From positions 62,001-126,000 of the forward strand of contig CAWGTB010000014.1 of the NCBI GenBank assembly GCA_963825405.1: a stretch of 64,000 bases of DNA, in the 5' to 3' direction. Of this stretch, positions 44,919 through 53,330 are shown one piece after another. The notes under the pieces were generated by a model. That model made no database searches. It worked only from the letters and a program-made list of their open reading frames with translations, and had not been told where the DNA came from. Position 1 is the stretch's first letter. The number at the start of each line of letters is the position of its first letter. A program made the translations under genes and the position numbers. This DNA comes from JACPNO01 sp963825405. Its GTDB lineage: Bacteria; Acidobacteriota; Terriglobia; Bryobacterales; Bryobacteraceae.

Positions 44919-46147
44919 TGCCGGGAGCGCCACTCCCGGATGCTGTCTTCATTCAGTTCCAGGCCTAAGCCGGGTTTGTCGGGAAGCGTGATGTGTCCGT
45001 CCACCGCGCGCGGATCGCCATTAAAGAGCCGGTAGAAAAGCGTGTCGTCGTCCAGTTCCCCGCCATCCGCAGGCGGAGGAAAATATTCCGCCATCGGCGA
45101 ATTCAGGTGAGCCATCACCAGGTGATAGTTGTGCATCTGCCCGGCGTGTGGAATCACAGAAAGGTTGTAAGCGGCAGCCATCGCCCAAATCTTGCGCGCC
45201 TCGGTGATGCCGCCCACGCGGTTCACATCCGGCTGCAAAATGTCGACGGCTTCTTTGCGAATCAGTTCGCGAAAACCATAGCGCGTGAACTCATGCTCGC
45301 CGCCGCTGATGGGCGTGTGGACGTTGCGCCGAATATGCGCGTAGCCATCGATATCATCGGGAATCACCGGCTCTTCCACCCACGCCAGATTCATGCCGGC
45401 GTCTTCCAGCATGCGGATCATGCGGATGGCGTAGGAAACGTCCCAGCCCATGTACGCATCGGCCATCAGATCGATATGCGGCCCCACTGCCTTGCGCACC
45501 GCGCGCACCATCGCCAGATTTTTTTCCATGCCCCGTGCGCCATCGCGCGGGCCGTAGCCGAAGCGTTGCTTGAGTGCGGTGAATCCTTGCTTGACGAAAT
45601 CCACCGCCTGCTTCGCCAGCAAATCCAGATCCTCATTGGCGTAGAGACGGCTGGAATACACGCGAATTTTCTCGCGCGTTTTTCCGCCAAGCAAGTTGTA
45701 AACCGGCTGGCCCGTAGCCTTGCCCATGATGTCCCACAATGCAATGTCGACCGCGCTGATGGCCTCCAGCACGACACCCTTGCGGCCGTAATTCAGCGTG
45801 CTGCGAAACATCTTTTCCCACAGCGCTTCGACGTCGAACGGATTCTGGCCAGCGAGGATGGGCTTCAAGTGATGCCGCAGAATGTAGACCGCAGAACCGC
45901 TCCCTACGCCCGCGCTTCCCACGCCTGTTAAGCCCTCGTCGGTGTGGACGCGCACCAGCACCGCGCTCACCGGACCGCAGCGCAGCCCGACGAAATTTGC
46001 GCCCAGCAGTTTTTCGTAATCCGGAAAAACGTGCAGCGGCGTAACTAGGAACTCGCCCGTAGCCGCGGCCGAAACTCCGCCAGGGCACTCGATGGGAATG
46101 ACTTCGACGTCAGTGATCTTCACGGTATCTGTGTGACTATAATGCAT
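44915..46147 (-). CDS. L-rhamnonate dehydratase-like enolase-superfamily enzyme
   Basis: 410 residues of the mandelate racemase subgroup. N-terminal features (FLVTPLHVFPDYEKL, then RSTLNYGRKGVVLEAISAVDIALWD) and YGPRDGARGMEKNLAMV match the rhamnonate dehydratase (RhmD) group as I know it. Metal ligands are seen in LMADAYMGWD (Asp), WVEEPV (Glu) and SGGEHEF (Glu); the acid-base pair is DILQPDVNRVGG (Asp) and VIPHAGQ (His). The reaction would be L-rhamnonate to 2-keto-3-deoxy-L-rhamnonate. It heads a nine-gene minus-strand operon and diverges from a keto-deoxy-sugar-acid-type aldolase. Other aldonates, such as lyxonate or galactonate, remain possible. Confidence 0.72.
   Translation of the reverse strand: MHYSHTDTVKITDVEVIPIECPGGVSAAATGEFLVTPLHVFPDYEKLLGANFVGLRCGPVSAVLVRVHTDEGLTGVGSAGVGSGSAVYILRHHLKPILAGQNPFDVEALWEKMFRSTLNYGRKGVVLEAISAVDIALWDIMGKATGQPVYNLLGGKTREKIRVYSSRLYANEDLDLLAKQAVDFVKQGFTALKQRFGYGPRDGARGMEKNLAMVRAVRKAVGPHIDLMADAYMGWDVSYAIRMIRMLEDAGMNLAWVEEPVIPDDIDGYAHIRRNVHTPISGGEHEFTRYGFRELIRKEAVDILQPDVNRVGGITEARKIWAMAAAYNLSVIPHAGQMHNYHLVMAHLNSPMAEYFPPPADGGELDDDTLFYRLFNGDPRAVDGHITLPDKPGLGLELNEDSIREWRSRQ
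46138..46143 (+). promoter_or_regulatory. Candidate -10 box upstream of the DHDPS-type aldolase gene
   Basis: TATAAT, identical to the sigma-70 consensus, ends 6 bp before the TTG at 46150. A start site about 7 bases downstream would make the transcript leaderless or nearly so. The box lies within the first codons of the divergent dehydratase gene. No good -35 element was found at the usual distance. Confidence 0.3.
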
Positions 46148-46149
46148 GT

Positions 46150-47085
46150 TTGACTCCAGCCACAAACTCAACTTCGCCCGTGCTCGGAACCGTGCCCGTC
46201 ATTCCGACACCCTTTCACGACAATGAGGATCTCGATCTCGACGCCCTGCGCAAGCTGGTGGATTTCGCGGCGCGCGCCGGCGTCTCCGCCATCTGCTTGC
46301 CTGCATACGGCAGCGAATTCTACAAGCTCACAGAAGCCGAGCGCTCGACGCTAGTCAAGACCGCCGTCGCCGCGGCAGGCGGACGCGTAAAGGTCGTCGC
46401 GCAATCCAACCATGGGTCCAGCCACGTAGCCGCAGGCATTGCCCGCCATAACGCCGATCTCGGCGCCGACGTAATTTCCTTCGCGATTCCCCGCCAGTTC
46501 GCGCTCGGCGAAGACGCCATTCTGGCCTACTGCGCCACGGTCTGCCGCGCGGTTAAAGTGCCGGTGCTCATTCAGGATTTCAATCCCGGCGGCCCTTCGG
46601 TGGGCGCAGCATTCGCCGCGCGCCTCGCGGATCTGGCGCCCAATTTTCGCTACTTGAAACTGGAAGAACCGCTGATGGGCGCCAAAGTTCGCGCCATCCG
46701 CCAGGCCACCCAAGATCGCATTGGCGTGCTCGAAGGCTGGGGCGGAATGTATACGCTGGAGCTGCTCCCGGAAGGCATCTGCGGCATCATGCCTGGCCTC
46801 GCGATGTGCGATTTATTCGGCAAGATTTTCCAATTTGCCGCCGCTGGCGATCAACCCAAGGCGCTCCAGATTTTCGAAGCCATCCTGCCGCAGATTGTTT
46901 ACAGCCTGCAGACTTTTGAGCTGTACCACCACTGCGAGAAGCGTCTGCTCAAGGCTCGTGGTTTGCTTGCCAACACCACGGTGCGCGAACCTGCGCTACG
47001 CCTGGATGCCGCAGTGGATGCTCACATCGACGCCATCAACGCGCGTATCCTGCAAGAACTCGCGAAGCACGGCTTGAGTTCGTAA
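46150..47085 (+). CDS. Dihydrodipicolinate synthase-family aldolase
   Basis: 311 residues of the class I DHDPS/NAL barrel. The Schiff-base lysine is in FRYLKLEEPL, and VIPTPFHDNEDLDLDAL with PAYGSEFYKLTEAER form the substrate carboxylate-binding N-terminal region. The usual YN of the third motif reads QDFNPGG, so the catalytic Tyr is replaced by Phe or lies elsewhere. In sugar-acid loci such enzymes cleave 2-keto-3-deoxy acids to pyruvate and an aldehyde, fitting the divergent rhamnonate dehydratase-like gene. Start is TTG 46150 or GTG 46180; no ribosome site supports the former. The stop directly abuts the next ATG. Confidence 0.82.
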   Translation: MTPATNSTSPVLGTVPVIPTPFHDNEDLDLDALRKLVDFAARAGVSAICLPAYGSEFYKLTEAERSTLVKTAVAAAGGRVKVVAQSNHGSSHVAAGIARHNADLGADVISFAIPRQFALGEDAILAYCATVCRAVKVPVLIQDFNPGGPSVGAAFAARLADLAPNFRYLKLEEPLMGAKVRAIRQATQDRIGVLEGWGGMYTLELLPEGICGIMPGLAMCDLFGKIFQFAAAGDQPKALQIFEAILPQIVYSLQTFELYHHCEKRLLKARGLLANTTVREPALRLDAAVDAHIDAINARILQELAKHGLSS

Positions 47086-48018
47086 ATGCCCTCATCCAGT
47101 GGAAGCATTGAAGCCACTGATCTCACCAAGCATTTCGGCTCCATCGCCGCCGTCGACGGCATCCATTTTTCCATCCACCCGGGCGAGTTCTTCAGTCTGC
47201 TCGGCGAAAATGGCGCGGGCAAAAGCACCACGCTGTACATGCTCACGACGCTCCTGCGGCCGAGCGCCGGCTCTGCCCGCGTGAATGGTCACGATGTCGC
47301 GGAAGCGCCACTCGCCGTCCGCAACAGTATCGGACTGGTGTTTCAAGAGACCACGCTGGATCGCGATCTGACCGTCGCCGAAAACCTCTTGTTTACCTGC
47401 GCGCTGTACGGCATGGGACCACGGCAAAGCCGCGAGCGCGTGGAGGAAATTCTGGGCGTGCTCGAAATGACCGATCGCCGCGGCCAGCTCGTGCGACGCC
47501 TGTCAGGAGGCCTGCGCCGCCGTCTCGACATCGCCCGCGGATTGATGCATCGCGCCCAGGTGTTGTTCCTCGACGAACCCACAACCGGCCTCGACCCGCA
47601 CGCCCGGGCGTCAATTTGGGCCTTCATCGACAGCCTGCGCAAAACCCAGGGCATCACGATTTTTCTCACCACCCATTATCTGGAAGAGGCCGAGCGCAGC
47701 GACCGCGTGGGCGTCCTCGACCGCGGCAAACTCGTCGCGCTGGACACTCCCGCGCAGTTGAAACGCGCCGTGAAAGGCGACGTCGTTCACGTCCGTACCC
47801 TTGACGACGAAGCCGCCAAAATGGAAATCACTACTCATCTGGGGTTGCAGGTCGAACGCACAGACGCGGGCCTGTTCGTAACCACAGAATCCGCCGAGAC
47901 CCTGGTTCCCGAACTCTTCCGAATCTTGGGCAGCCAGATCATCGCCGTCAACATGCATCGCCCTTCGCTGAACGATGTTTTCCTCAGACTGACAGGCAAG
48001 AGGCTTGCCGCCGAATGA
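47086..48018 (+). CDS. ABC exporter ATP-binding protein (DrrA-type)
   Basis: 310 residues with Walker A GENGAGKST, Q-loop QETTLDRDLT, signature VRRLSGGLRRRLDIARGL and Walker B VLFLDEPTTGLDPHARAS, then H-loop TTHYLEEAE. The C-terminal domain (LVALDTPAQLKRAVKGDVVHV) is typical of DrrA/multidrug and daunorubicin-type ATPases. It works with the ABC-2 permease encoded four bases upstream of its own stop codon. The substrate is unknown; position after the aldolase gene may be incidental. Confidence 0.92.
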   Translation: MPSSSGSIEATDLTKHFGSIAAVDGIHFSIHPGEFFSLLGENGAGKSTTLYMLTTLLRPSAGSARVNGHDVAEAPLAVRNSIGLVFQETTLDRDLTVAENLLFTCALYGMGPRQSRERVEEILGVLEMTDRRGQLVRRLSGGLRRRLDIARGLMHRAQVLFLDEPTTGLDPHARASIWAFIDSLRKTQGITIFLTTHYLEEAERSDRVGVLDRGKLVALDTPAQLKRAVKGDVVHVRTLDDEAAKMEITTHLGLQVERTDAGLFVTTESAETLVPELFRILGSQIIAVNMHRPSLNDVFLRLTGKRLAAE

Positions 48019-48800
48019 GCCTCGCGACTAACGCCCGCGCCGCTCGCAGCATCGCAACCCGCGAATTGCGGCGATTCTTCCGCCAGAAGAGCCGGGTGTG
48101 GAGCACCTTCGCGCGCCCACTGTTCTGGCTGTTCGTGGTGGGCCCGGGATTCGGCCGCTTTCTCGCTCGCACCGACGGCCCGTCTTACCAGCAGTTTCTT
48201 TTCCCAGGCGTGCTCGGAATCGTGGTGCTTTTCGGGTCCATCCTGTCGGCGCTCTCCACGGTCTCCGATCGCGAACTCGGCTCGGTGCGCGCCATGCTGA
48301 TCGCTCCCATCCCGCGATCGACGATCGTCCTTGGAAAAGTGATGGGCGGCGCCGCCCTGGCCTCCCTACAAGGCCTGACCGTTCTGTTGCTGGCTCCGCT
48401 TCTGTCGATTCCGCTCAGTGCCGCGCAAGTATTTTCAATCATCGGCTGCCTGCTGCTCACCTCCATTACCATCTGCTCGCTGGGCATGATGCTGGCGGCC
48501 CGAATCGATTCGCTGGAAAATTTCTCCGCCATCATGAACTTCGTAATTTTTCCCATGTTTTTTCTGAGCGGCGGATTATACCCGGTGAAATTGTTGCCCG
48601 AACCGCTGCGCCTGCTGGTCGCGATCAACCCGCTCACTTATGGCATCGACCTGTTCAAGCACGTCTTGCTCAACGCTGCTGAATTCCCGTCCGCCGTGGA
48701 CATCGGTGTCCTACTCGCCGTAAGCCTGATCGCCGCCACCGGCGCTACCCTGCTCTTCGACAAAGAATCCAAATTGATGCGGGCGGCAAAAATCAGGTAA
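48015..48800 (+). CDS. ABC-2 type exporter permease (DrrB-type)
   Basis: 261 residues with six hydrophobic segments: FARPLFWLFVVGPGF, FPGVLGIVVLFGSIL, the conserved RSTIVLGKVMGGAALASLQG, and FFLSGGLYPVKLLPEPLRLLVAINPLTYGIDLFKHV, which is the ABC-2 signature. ATG at 48015 overlaps the ATPase TGA. It forms the membrane part of a two-gene exporter. Confidence 0.9.
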   Translation: MSLATNARAARSIATRELRRFFRQKSRVWSTFARPLFWLFVVGPGFGRFLARTDGPSYQQFLFPGVLGIVVLFGSILSALSTVSDRELGSVRAMLIAPIPRSTIVLGKVMGGAALASLQGLTVLLLAPLLSIPLSAAQVFSIIGCLLLTSITICSLGMMLAARIDSLENFSAIMNFVIFPMFFLSGGLYPVKLLPEPLRLLVAINPLTYGIDLFKHVLLNAAEFPSAVDIGVLLAVSLIAATGATLLFDKESKLMRAAKIR

Positions 48801-48818
48801 TCCAGTTGATTTACCTGA
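48793..48818. terminator. Inverted repeat over the exporter stop codon, possible terminator
   Basis: TCAGGTAA and TTACCTGA form eight-base arms around a ten-base loop, the first arm including the TAA stop of the permease gene. The tail CATATTTGTT is only partly T-rich, so a terminator is uncertain; an operator for the gene at 48855 is the alternative. Confidence 0.3.
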
Positions 48819-48854
48819 CATATTTGTTAAGATTTCCGCTATCGTTGGGTAATT

Positions 48855-50264
48855 ATGGGGATGAAGAGCACCGACCGGCTGCGCCTGCTCACGCTGGCTG
48901 TCCTGCTGGCCCCATCTGTTGTTTGGTCCGCGGCTCCCGCGCCAGTGAAACTTGAAGTCCAAGCCGGCGCCCACAGCCTCCGCCAGGGCGAGTCCATGGA
49001 AATTCAGGTGAATTTGTTGGATGCCGCCAATCAACCTGCCAAAGCGCCGAAGCGTCTGTCTGTTTTATTGCAAGCCAGGAACGCCGCGGGTAAAGTCGAA
49101 AAAATCCAGAGCGTCGACCTCGCCGCGGGCGAATCGTCCAAAGAACTGGCGATCACGCCTCCCGGCAGCGGGTTGGTGTACATCTGGGCGCGGAATCCAG
49201 AGCTGTTGCCGGGCGGCGCCTATGTGGCAATCCGCCCGGCCGCGGCACCCTCGCGCGTGCCATCGCCCAAGGCTTCGCCCGCACCTCCTCCAATGCCCGC
49301 GGCGCCTTCTGCGTTGCCGTCTGCGGTGCCGTCTGTCGCTCCATCGCACCTGCCCCAGGCACCACGTGGAGCCTCAGCCCCCATGCCGGAAATCGCGCTG
49401 CGCTTCAGTCCCGACCGCCAATTCCTGGCCGACGGCAAAGACGCCGTCACCGTGCAAGCTTTCCTGATGGGCGGCGATGATACGGCGCACTCCGATTTCC
49501 GTTTAAACATTTTCGATAGCAGCGGCACCATGCAGCCAGCGCCGTTGATTATTCCAAAAGGGCAAGCCAGCGGTCACAGCGTGCTGACGTCCAGCCATGC
49601 AGGTAATATCACCGTCGAGTTTCTGGGCAGCACGCCTCCCTCGGAGTGTGAAGGCGACAGAAAGCTGACCATTAAATTCATGCCGCCCATCACGCGTGTG
49701 GGTTTCAAAGCCAGCCCGCCGCGCATCTCGCTGGTCGACACGGCCGACGTAATTCTCGAACTAACCGATGAGTTGGGTCGGCCCATCAACGCCGATGCGC
49801 CGCGCGTGGTCACCTTCGCCATTGATTCCGGTCGCGGCACGCTTTCACAGAAGGAAATCAAAATTCCCGCCGGCCAGTTTTGGGCCCGCGCCAACTTCCA
49901 GCCCGAATGGCCAGGGCCGGTGAGCGTGACGGCGTCAACGCCGAATCTGCTCACCGCGACCACCAGCCTGGATGTCTCGATGCCAGTGGCCTTGCTACTC
50001 TGCTCCGCGCTCGGCGGCCTTACGGGCGGCGTCTTTTCCTATTTCAAGTGCCGGGGCAAGTCGGGCCAGAAGCGCATTCTGATCGGATTGGTCACTGGCT
50101 TTATCCTCTACTGGGCGTGCATTTTTCTAGGCCTGGCTTCCCTCGGCCGCGGGGTGGTGCTCAACCCGCTGAGCGCCTTTTCGCTATCGACACTGGGCGG
50201 CTGGCTGCAGACTGAAGTGTTCACCTCGGTCTGGGGAATTCTGCGGCCGCGCGCCAAAGCTTAA
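48855..50264 (+). CDS. Secreted/membrane-anchored protein with Ig-like (Big-type) domains
   Basis: 469 residues. Signal peptide (about 5-25, RLRLLTLAVLLAPSVVWSA), then a beta-rich module (KLEVQAGAHSLRQGESMEIQV), a Pro/Ser/Ala-rich linker of about 50 residues with repeated PS and PA steps, and two further invasin-like Ig modules (LRFSPDRQFLADGKDAVTVQAF and VILELTDELGRPIN). Two or three C-terminal hydrophobic segments (ALLLCSALGGLTGGVFSYF, ILIGLVTGFILYWACIFLGLA) anchor it. A surface or periplasmic binding or structural role is likely; no enzymatic motif is seen. Start ATG 48855 or 48861. Confidence 0.7.
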   Translation: MGMKSTDRLRLLTLAVLLAPSVVWSAAPAPVKLEVQAGAHSLRQGESMEIQVNLLDAANQPAKAPKRLSVLLQARNAAGKVEKIQSVDLAAGESSKELAITPPGSGLVYIWARNPELLPGGAYVAIRPAAAPSRVPSPKASPAPPPMPAAPSALPSAVPSVAPSHLPQAPRGASAPMPEIALRFSPDRQFLADGKDAVTVQAFLMGGDDTAHSDFRLNIFDSSGTMQPAPLIIPKGQASGHSVLTSSHAGNITVEFLGSTPPSECEGDRKLTIKFMPPITRVGFKASPPRISLVDTADVILELTDELGRPINADAPRVVTFAIDSGRGTLSQKEIKIPAGQFWARANFQPEWPGPVSVTASTPNLLTATTSLDVSMPVALLLCSALGGLTGGVFSYFKCRGKSGQKRILIGLVTGFILYWACIFLGLASLGRGVVLNPLSAFSLSTLGGWLQTEVFTSVWGILRPRAKA

Positions 50265-50292
50265 CGCGTCCTAAAGCGTTATACTGGCGGTC

Positions 50293-50754
50293 ATGCGACG
50301 ACTTGCTGCTCTCTCGTTCCTGCTCCTGGCAACGGTTGCACTCAGTCAGGATGCCGCCGATCCGTGGTCCAAAGGGGAGTTTCTGGAGCCGTCCGCTTTG
50401 GTGCCGCAAATCCAATCCGCCAAGCCGCCCGTGATATTGAGCGTGGCGTTTCCGGTGCTGTACCGTGCGAAGCATATTCCCCACGCCATCGACGCCGGCC
50501 CCGGATCCAAGCCTGAGGGCATTGAGCTCGTCAAGAAAGCAGTGGCGAACCTTCCCAAGGACGCCGACATCGTGCTCTATTGCGGGTGCTGCCCGATGGT
50601 CAAATGCCCCAACGTCCGGCCGGCCTATCGTACGCTCAAGGAAATGGGTTTCACCCACATCCGCGTGCTCAATATCGCCACCAACATGCATGCCGACTGG
50701 TACAGCAAAGATTACCCGTCAGAGCTTGGAACCGCCGCTTCCTCCCAGCCGTAA
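50293..50754 (+). CDS. Secreted rhodanese-like protein with Cys-rich active loop
   Basis: 153 residues with a signal peptide (ALSFLLLATVALS) and one rhodanese domain. HIPHAIDAGPGS is the typical strand-helix region. The active-site loop reads VLYCGCCPMVKCPNV, with four cysteines, instead of the six-residue CxxGxR loop. It may be a sulfur or persulfide carrier or a copper-sensing variant. It lies 8 bp before the holin-like membrane protein gene and is probably cotranscribed with it. Confidence 0.78.
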   Translation: MRRLAALSFLLLATVALSQDAADPWSKGEFLEPSALVPQIQSAKPPVILSVAFPVLYRAKHIPHAIDAGPGSKPEGIELVKKAVANLPKDADIVLYCGCCPMVKCPNVRPAYRTLKEMGFTHIRVLNIATNMHADWYSKDYPSELGTAASSQP

Positions 50755-50762
50755 CCATTGAT

Positions 50763-51107
50763 ATGGGAGGCCTGCTCATCCACTGGCTGCTGACCGCCAT
50801 CAGCCTGCTGATTGTCGCCAATGTCATCCGCGGTTTTGAAATCAGCGGATTTGGCACAGCGCTGATCGCCGCCATTGCTATAGGCCTGGTGAACGCGACC
50901 ATCGGATTTTTTCTTAAGGTCGTAACGTTCCCTCTCACCGTTATCACCCTGGGATTGTTCTGGCTGATCATCAACGCGCTCATGCTCAAGTTGGCCGCGG
51001 CCCTGGTGCCGGGATTCAATATCCACGGTTTCCTCCCGGCTTTCTTCGGTGCGATTGTTCTGACCATCGTGAACCTATGTCTGCGCTTCCTGGTAAACGC
51101 GGCCTAG
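50763..51107 (+). CDS. Small four-helix membrane protein (phage-holin-4_2-like / YvlD family)
   Basis: 114 residues with four hydrophobic segments (LLIHWLLTAISLLIVANVI, FGTALIAAIAIGLVNATIG, VITLGLFWLIINALMLKLA, FFGAIVLTIVNLCLRFLV). The layout and NATIGFFLKVVTFPLTVITLG motif match the YvlD/Phage_holin_4_2 family of unknown function, common in chromosomes and not a phage sign. ATG at 50763 starts 8 bp after the rhodanese stop; the longer open frame upstream is a shadow of the rhodanese gene. Confidence 0.8.
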   Translation: MGGLLIHWLLTAISLLIVANVIRGFEISGFGTALIAAIAIGLVNATIGFFLKVVTFPLTVITLGLFWLIINALMLKLAAALVPGFNIHGFLPAFFGAIVLTIVNLCLRFLVNAA

Positions 51108-51127
51108 CCTTAAATTTAGGAATCGCC

Positions 51128-51943
51128 TTGAGACGCCGGATCCATCTGACATTTTTCTTGCTCTCCGTGGGATGCGCGATCGCGCAGCCTGATCATCCCG
51201 TAAGCCTGGATATCCAACCAGCCGTGCTGAATCTGAGCGCCGGCAAGGAAGTTGCTTTGACGGTCAGAGGAATCTATCGGGATGGCACCACCACGGTGCT
51301 TACCAAGTCCACCACCTATGCTTCACAGGATTCCAGTGTCGCCACGGTAACGAGCGAAGGCGTGGTGAAGGCGATTGCGCCGGGCGATACCAACATCGTC
51401 GTAAACGGCAAAACTCTGATTTCCGTTACGGTCGACGGTCCAATACGGGTCGCGCCGTCCGGGGTCGCTCTGCACGCTTCTGAAACGGAGCAGTTCATCG
51501 CCATGGTCAAAGACCTGTCCGATCCGTCGATCACCTGGTCAGCCGACGTAGGTAGCATCAGCGCGACCGGAAGGTACACGGCGCCGGCTTCGATCGACAA
51601 GCAACAGACGGTCACTGTAACCGCGACCAGCGCCACGGATCCCAAGCTGTCGGCGTCCGTGAAGGTCACCCTGTATCCGCCGGCGTCTATCACGCTTAGC
51701 CCGCCCACCGCCACGCTGCACCCATCTCAGACGCAGCAATTCACCGCTCAGATGATGAATTCGGAAGATGCCACGCTGATCTGGTCGATCGCCCCCGCCG
51801 GAACGGGAACCATTAGCGAGAGGGGGTTGTACACCGCGCCCGCTGCGATCGCTTCTCAACAGGCAGTCACGGTGACGGCCACGAGTTTTATCGATAAAAC
51901 GAAATCGGCAACCGCGACCGTGACCTTGCTCCCCGCGAAGTAA
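51128..51943 (+). CDS. Secreted protein with Big_2-like Ig domains
   Basis: 271 residues, taking TTG at 51128 as start because AGGA precedes it by about seven bases and a clean signal peptide follows (RRRIHLTFFLLSVGCAIAQ). The ATG at 51077 would overlap the previous gene and place the signal segment too far inside. The mature part has a Big_2 module (AGKEVALTVRGIYRDGTTTVLT, SSVATVTSEGVVKAIAPGDTNI) and two similar modules with repeated GRYTAPA and GLYTAPA turns. Adhesion or cell-surface role is likely. It converges on pqqE with a 2-bp gap. Confidence 0.72.
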   Translation: MRRRIHLTFFLLSVGCAIAQPDHPVSLDIQPAVLNLSAGKEVALTVRGIYRDGTTTVLTKSTTYASQDSSVATVTSEGVVKAIAPGDTNIVVNGKTLISVTVDGPIRVAPSGVALHASETEQFIAMVKDLSDPSITWSADVGSISATGRYTAPASIDKQQTVTVTATSATDPKLSASVKVTLYPPASITLSPPTATLHPSQTQQFTAQMMNSEDATLIWSIAPAGTGTISERGLYTAPAAIASQQAVTVTATSFIDKTKSATATVTLLPAK

Positions 51944-51945
51944 AC

Positions 51946-53052
51946 CTACGCGTTCGCGGGATCTACGCGATATACCCAGCTGCTGTTTCCTGCCGGCAGA
52001 ACTGGCGGCGCGTCTGCATTCACGCGCTCGATTATGGCTTCTATCAAACCACGCCCCGGCGCGAGCGAGCAGGTGGGATCCGTCGCCTCCGCGTTTCCTG
52101 TCAGCAGAAACGCCTGGCAGCGGCAGCCGCCCAAATCCATATCGCGCCGGTCACAACTCTGGCACGGTTCGGGCATCCATTCGGTGCCGCGATATTTCTG
52201 AAACGCTGTGGACTCTTCCCAAATCCAGCGCAAACTGCGTTCGACCACGTTGTCGAGTTTCAAGCCCGGGATAACGCCAGCGGCATGACACGGAAGAGCA
52301 AACCCAGCCGGATCGATCAGCATGATGCTGCGTCCCCACCCACCCGAGCACGTCTTGGGATAGCGCGCATAATAATCCGGCACTACGAAATCGATGCGCA
52401 TGCTGCCATTTAGCCGGGCCCGCGCCGCGTCCACCACTGCGACCGACTTCATCAATTGAGCGCGCGTCGGAAGCAGCGCCTCGCGATTCTCCAGCGCCCA
52501 GCCGTAGTACTGCACGTTGGCAATCTCGATGCGATCGGCTTGCAGCTGCTCAGCGAGCGCGATCATTTCTTCCAGGCGATCCAGATTCTGCCGGTGCACG
52601 ACCATGTTGATGGTGAAAGCCAGGCGCTGGCTCTTGATCAGGCGCGCAATTTCCAGTTTGCGGGCATGCGCTCGCGTGCCCGCAATGCGGTCGGCCGGCT
52701 CGGCTTCGGAATCCTGAAAACTGAGCTGTATGTGGTCCAGCCCCGCATCCACCAGCCCCTGCAGGCGCGCTGCGTCGAGGCCCAGCCCGGACGTAATCAC
52801 GTTCACGTAAAGTTTCGCGCGACGCCCGGCAGCGACCAGTTCAGTCACATCGGGACGGGCCAACGGCTCACCGCCGGTGAGATGCAGTTGCAGCGTGCCC
52901 AGCACGGCAGCTTCCTGAAACACTCGCGTCCAGGCTTCAGTCGAGATCTCGCGGCCCCGTGCCTTCATCTCCAGAGGATTCGAGCAGTAGACGCAGTGCA
53001 GAGGACAGCGATGCGTGATTTCGGCAATCAGCGATAAGGGCGCCGAAAGCAT
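51946..53052 (-). CDS. pqqE: PqqA peptide cyclase, radical SAM protein PqqE
   Basis: 368 residues. The radical SAM cluster cysteines are C16, C20 and C23 (CPLHCVYC), followed by LHLTGGEPLARPD. The C-terminal SPASM cysteines are visible in CHAAG, EPCQSCDRRDMDLGGCRCQAF and CSLAPG. PqqE forms the Glu-Tyr carbon-carbon bond in PqqA, the first step of PQQ synthesis, and needs PqqD as chaperone. Its ATG overlaps the TAA of pqqD by one base. This is the last gene of the pqqABCDE operon; no pqqF-type protease follows. Confidence 0.95.
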   Translation of the reverse strand: MLSAPLSLIAEITHRCPLHCVYCSNPLEMKARGREISTEAWTRVFQEAAVLGTLQLHLTGGEPLARPDVTELVAAGRRAKLYVNVITSGLGLDAARLQGLVDAGLDHIQLSFQDSEAEPADRIAGTRAHARKLEIARLIKSQRLAFTINMVVHRQNLDRLEEMIALAEQLQADRIEIANVQYYGWALENREALLPTRAQLMKSVAVVDAARARLNGSMRIDFVVPDYYARYPKTCSGGWGRSIMLIDPAGFALPCHAAGVIPGLKLDNVVERSLRWIWEESTAFQKYRGTEWMPEPCQSCDRRDMDLGGCRCQAFLLTGNAEATDPTCSLAPGRGLIEAIIERVNADAPPVLPAGNSSWVYRVDPANA

Positions 53053-53330
53053 TAGAACTCCAGTACGCTCTTGGCGCGCAACCGCTCCAGAAACGCGCCC
53101 ACTTCTTCCTCAATCTGCGCGGGCGGCGCCGCCGGGTACAGCGCTTGCAACTCGCGCACGATGTCGGCGACACTCCGCTGCCCGTCGCAGCGCTCGACAA
53201 TTTTGAGTCCCGGCCCTGCCAGACGCAATGCGCCTTCCGGAATGAGCAGCATGTCCGGCTGCCCCGGCGAGTCACTCAGCCGGCAGCCCGGCCGCAGCAT
53301 TGGCTTACGATCCGGCGCCGGTGCGCTCAC
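53052..53330 (-). CDS. pqqD: PQQ biosynthesis peptide chaperone PqqD
   Basis: 92-residue winged-helix (RRE) peptide chaperone that presents PqqA to PqqE. The family motif area is RLSDSPGQPDMLLIPEGALRLAGPGLKIVERCDGQRSVADIV with the C-terminal helix region IEEEVGAFLERLRAKSVLE. GTG at 53330 overlaps the pqqC stop codon. Length and position between pqqC and pqqE are standard. Confidence 0.93.
   Translation of the reverse strand: MSAPAPDRKPMLRPGCRLSDSPGQPDMLLIPEGALRLAGPGLKIVERCDGQRSVADIVRELQALYPAAPPAQIEEEVGAFLERLRAKSVLEF

Noticed and set aside
50763..51107. Holin-like gene as evidence of prophage
   Set aside because: The family is widespread in chromosomes (YvlD-like) and no other phage gene is present.
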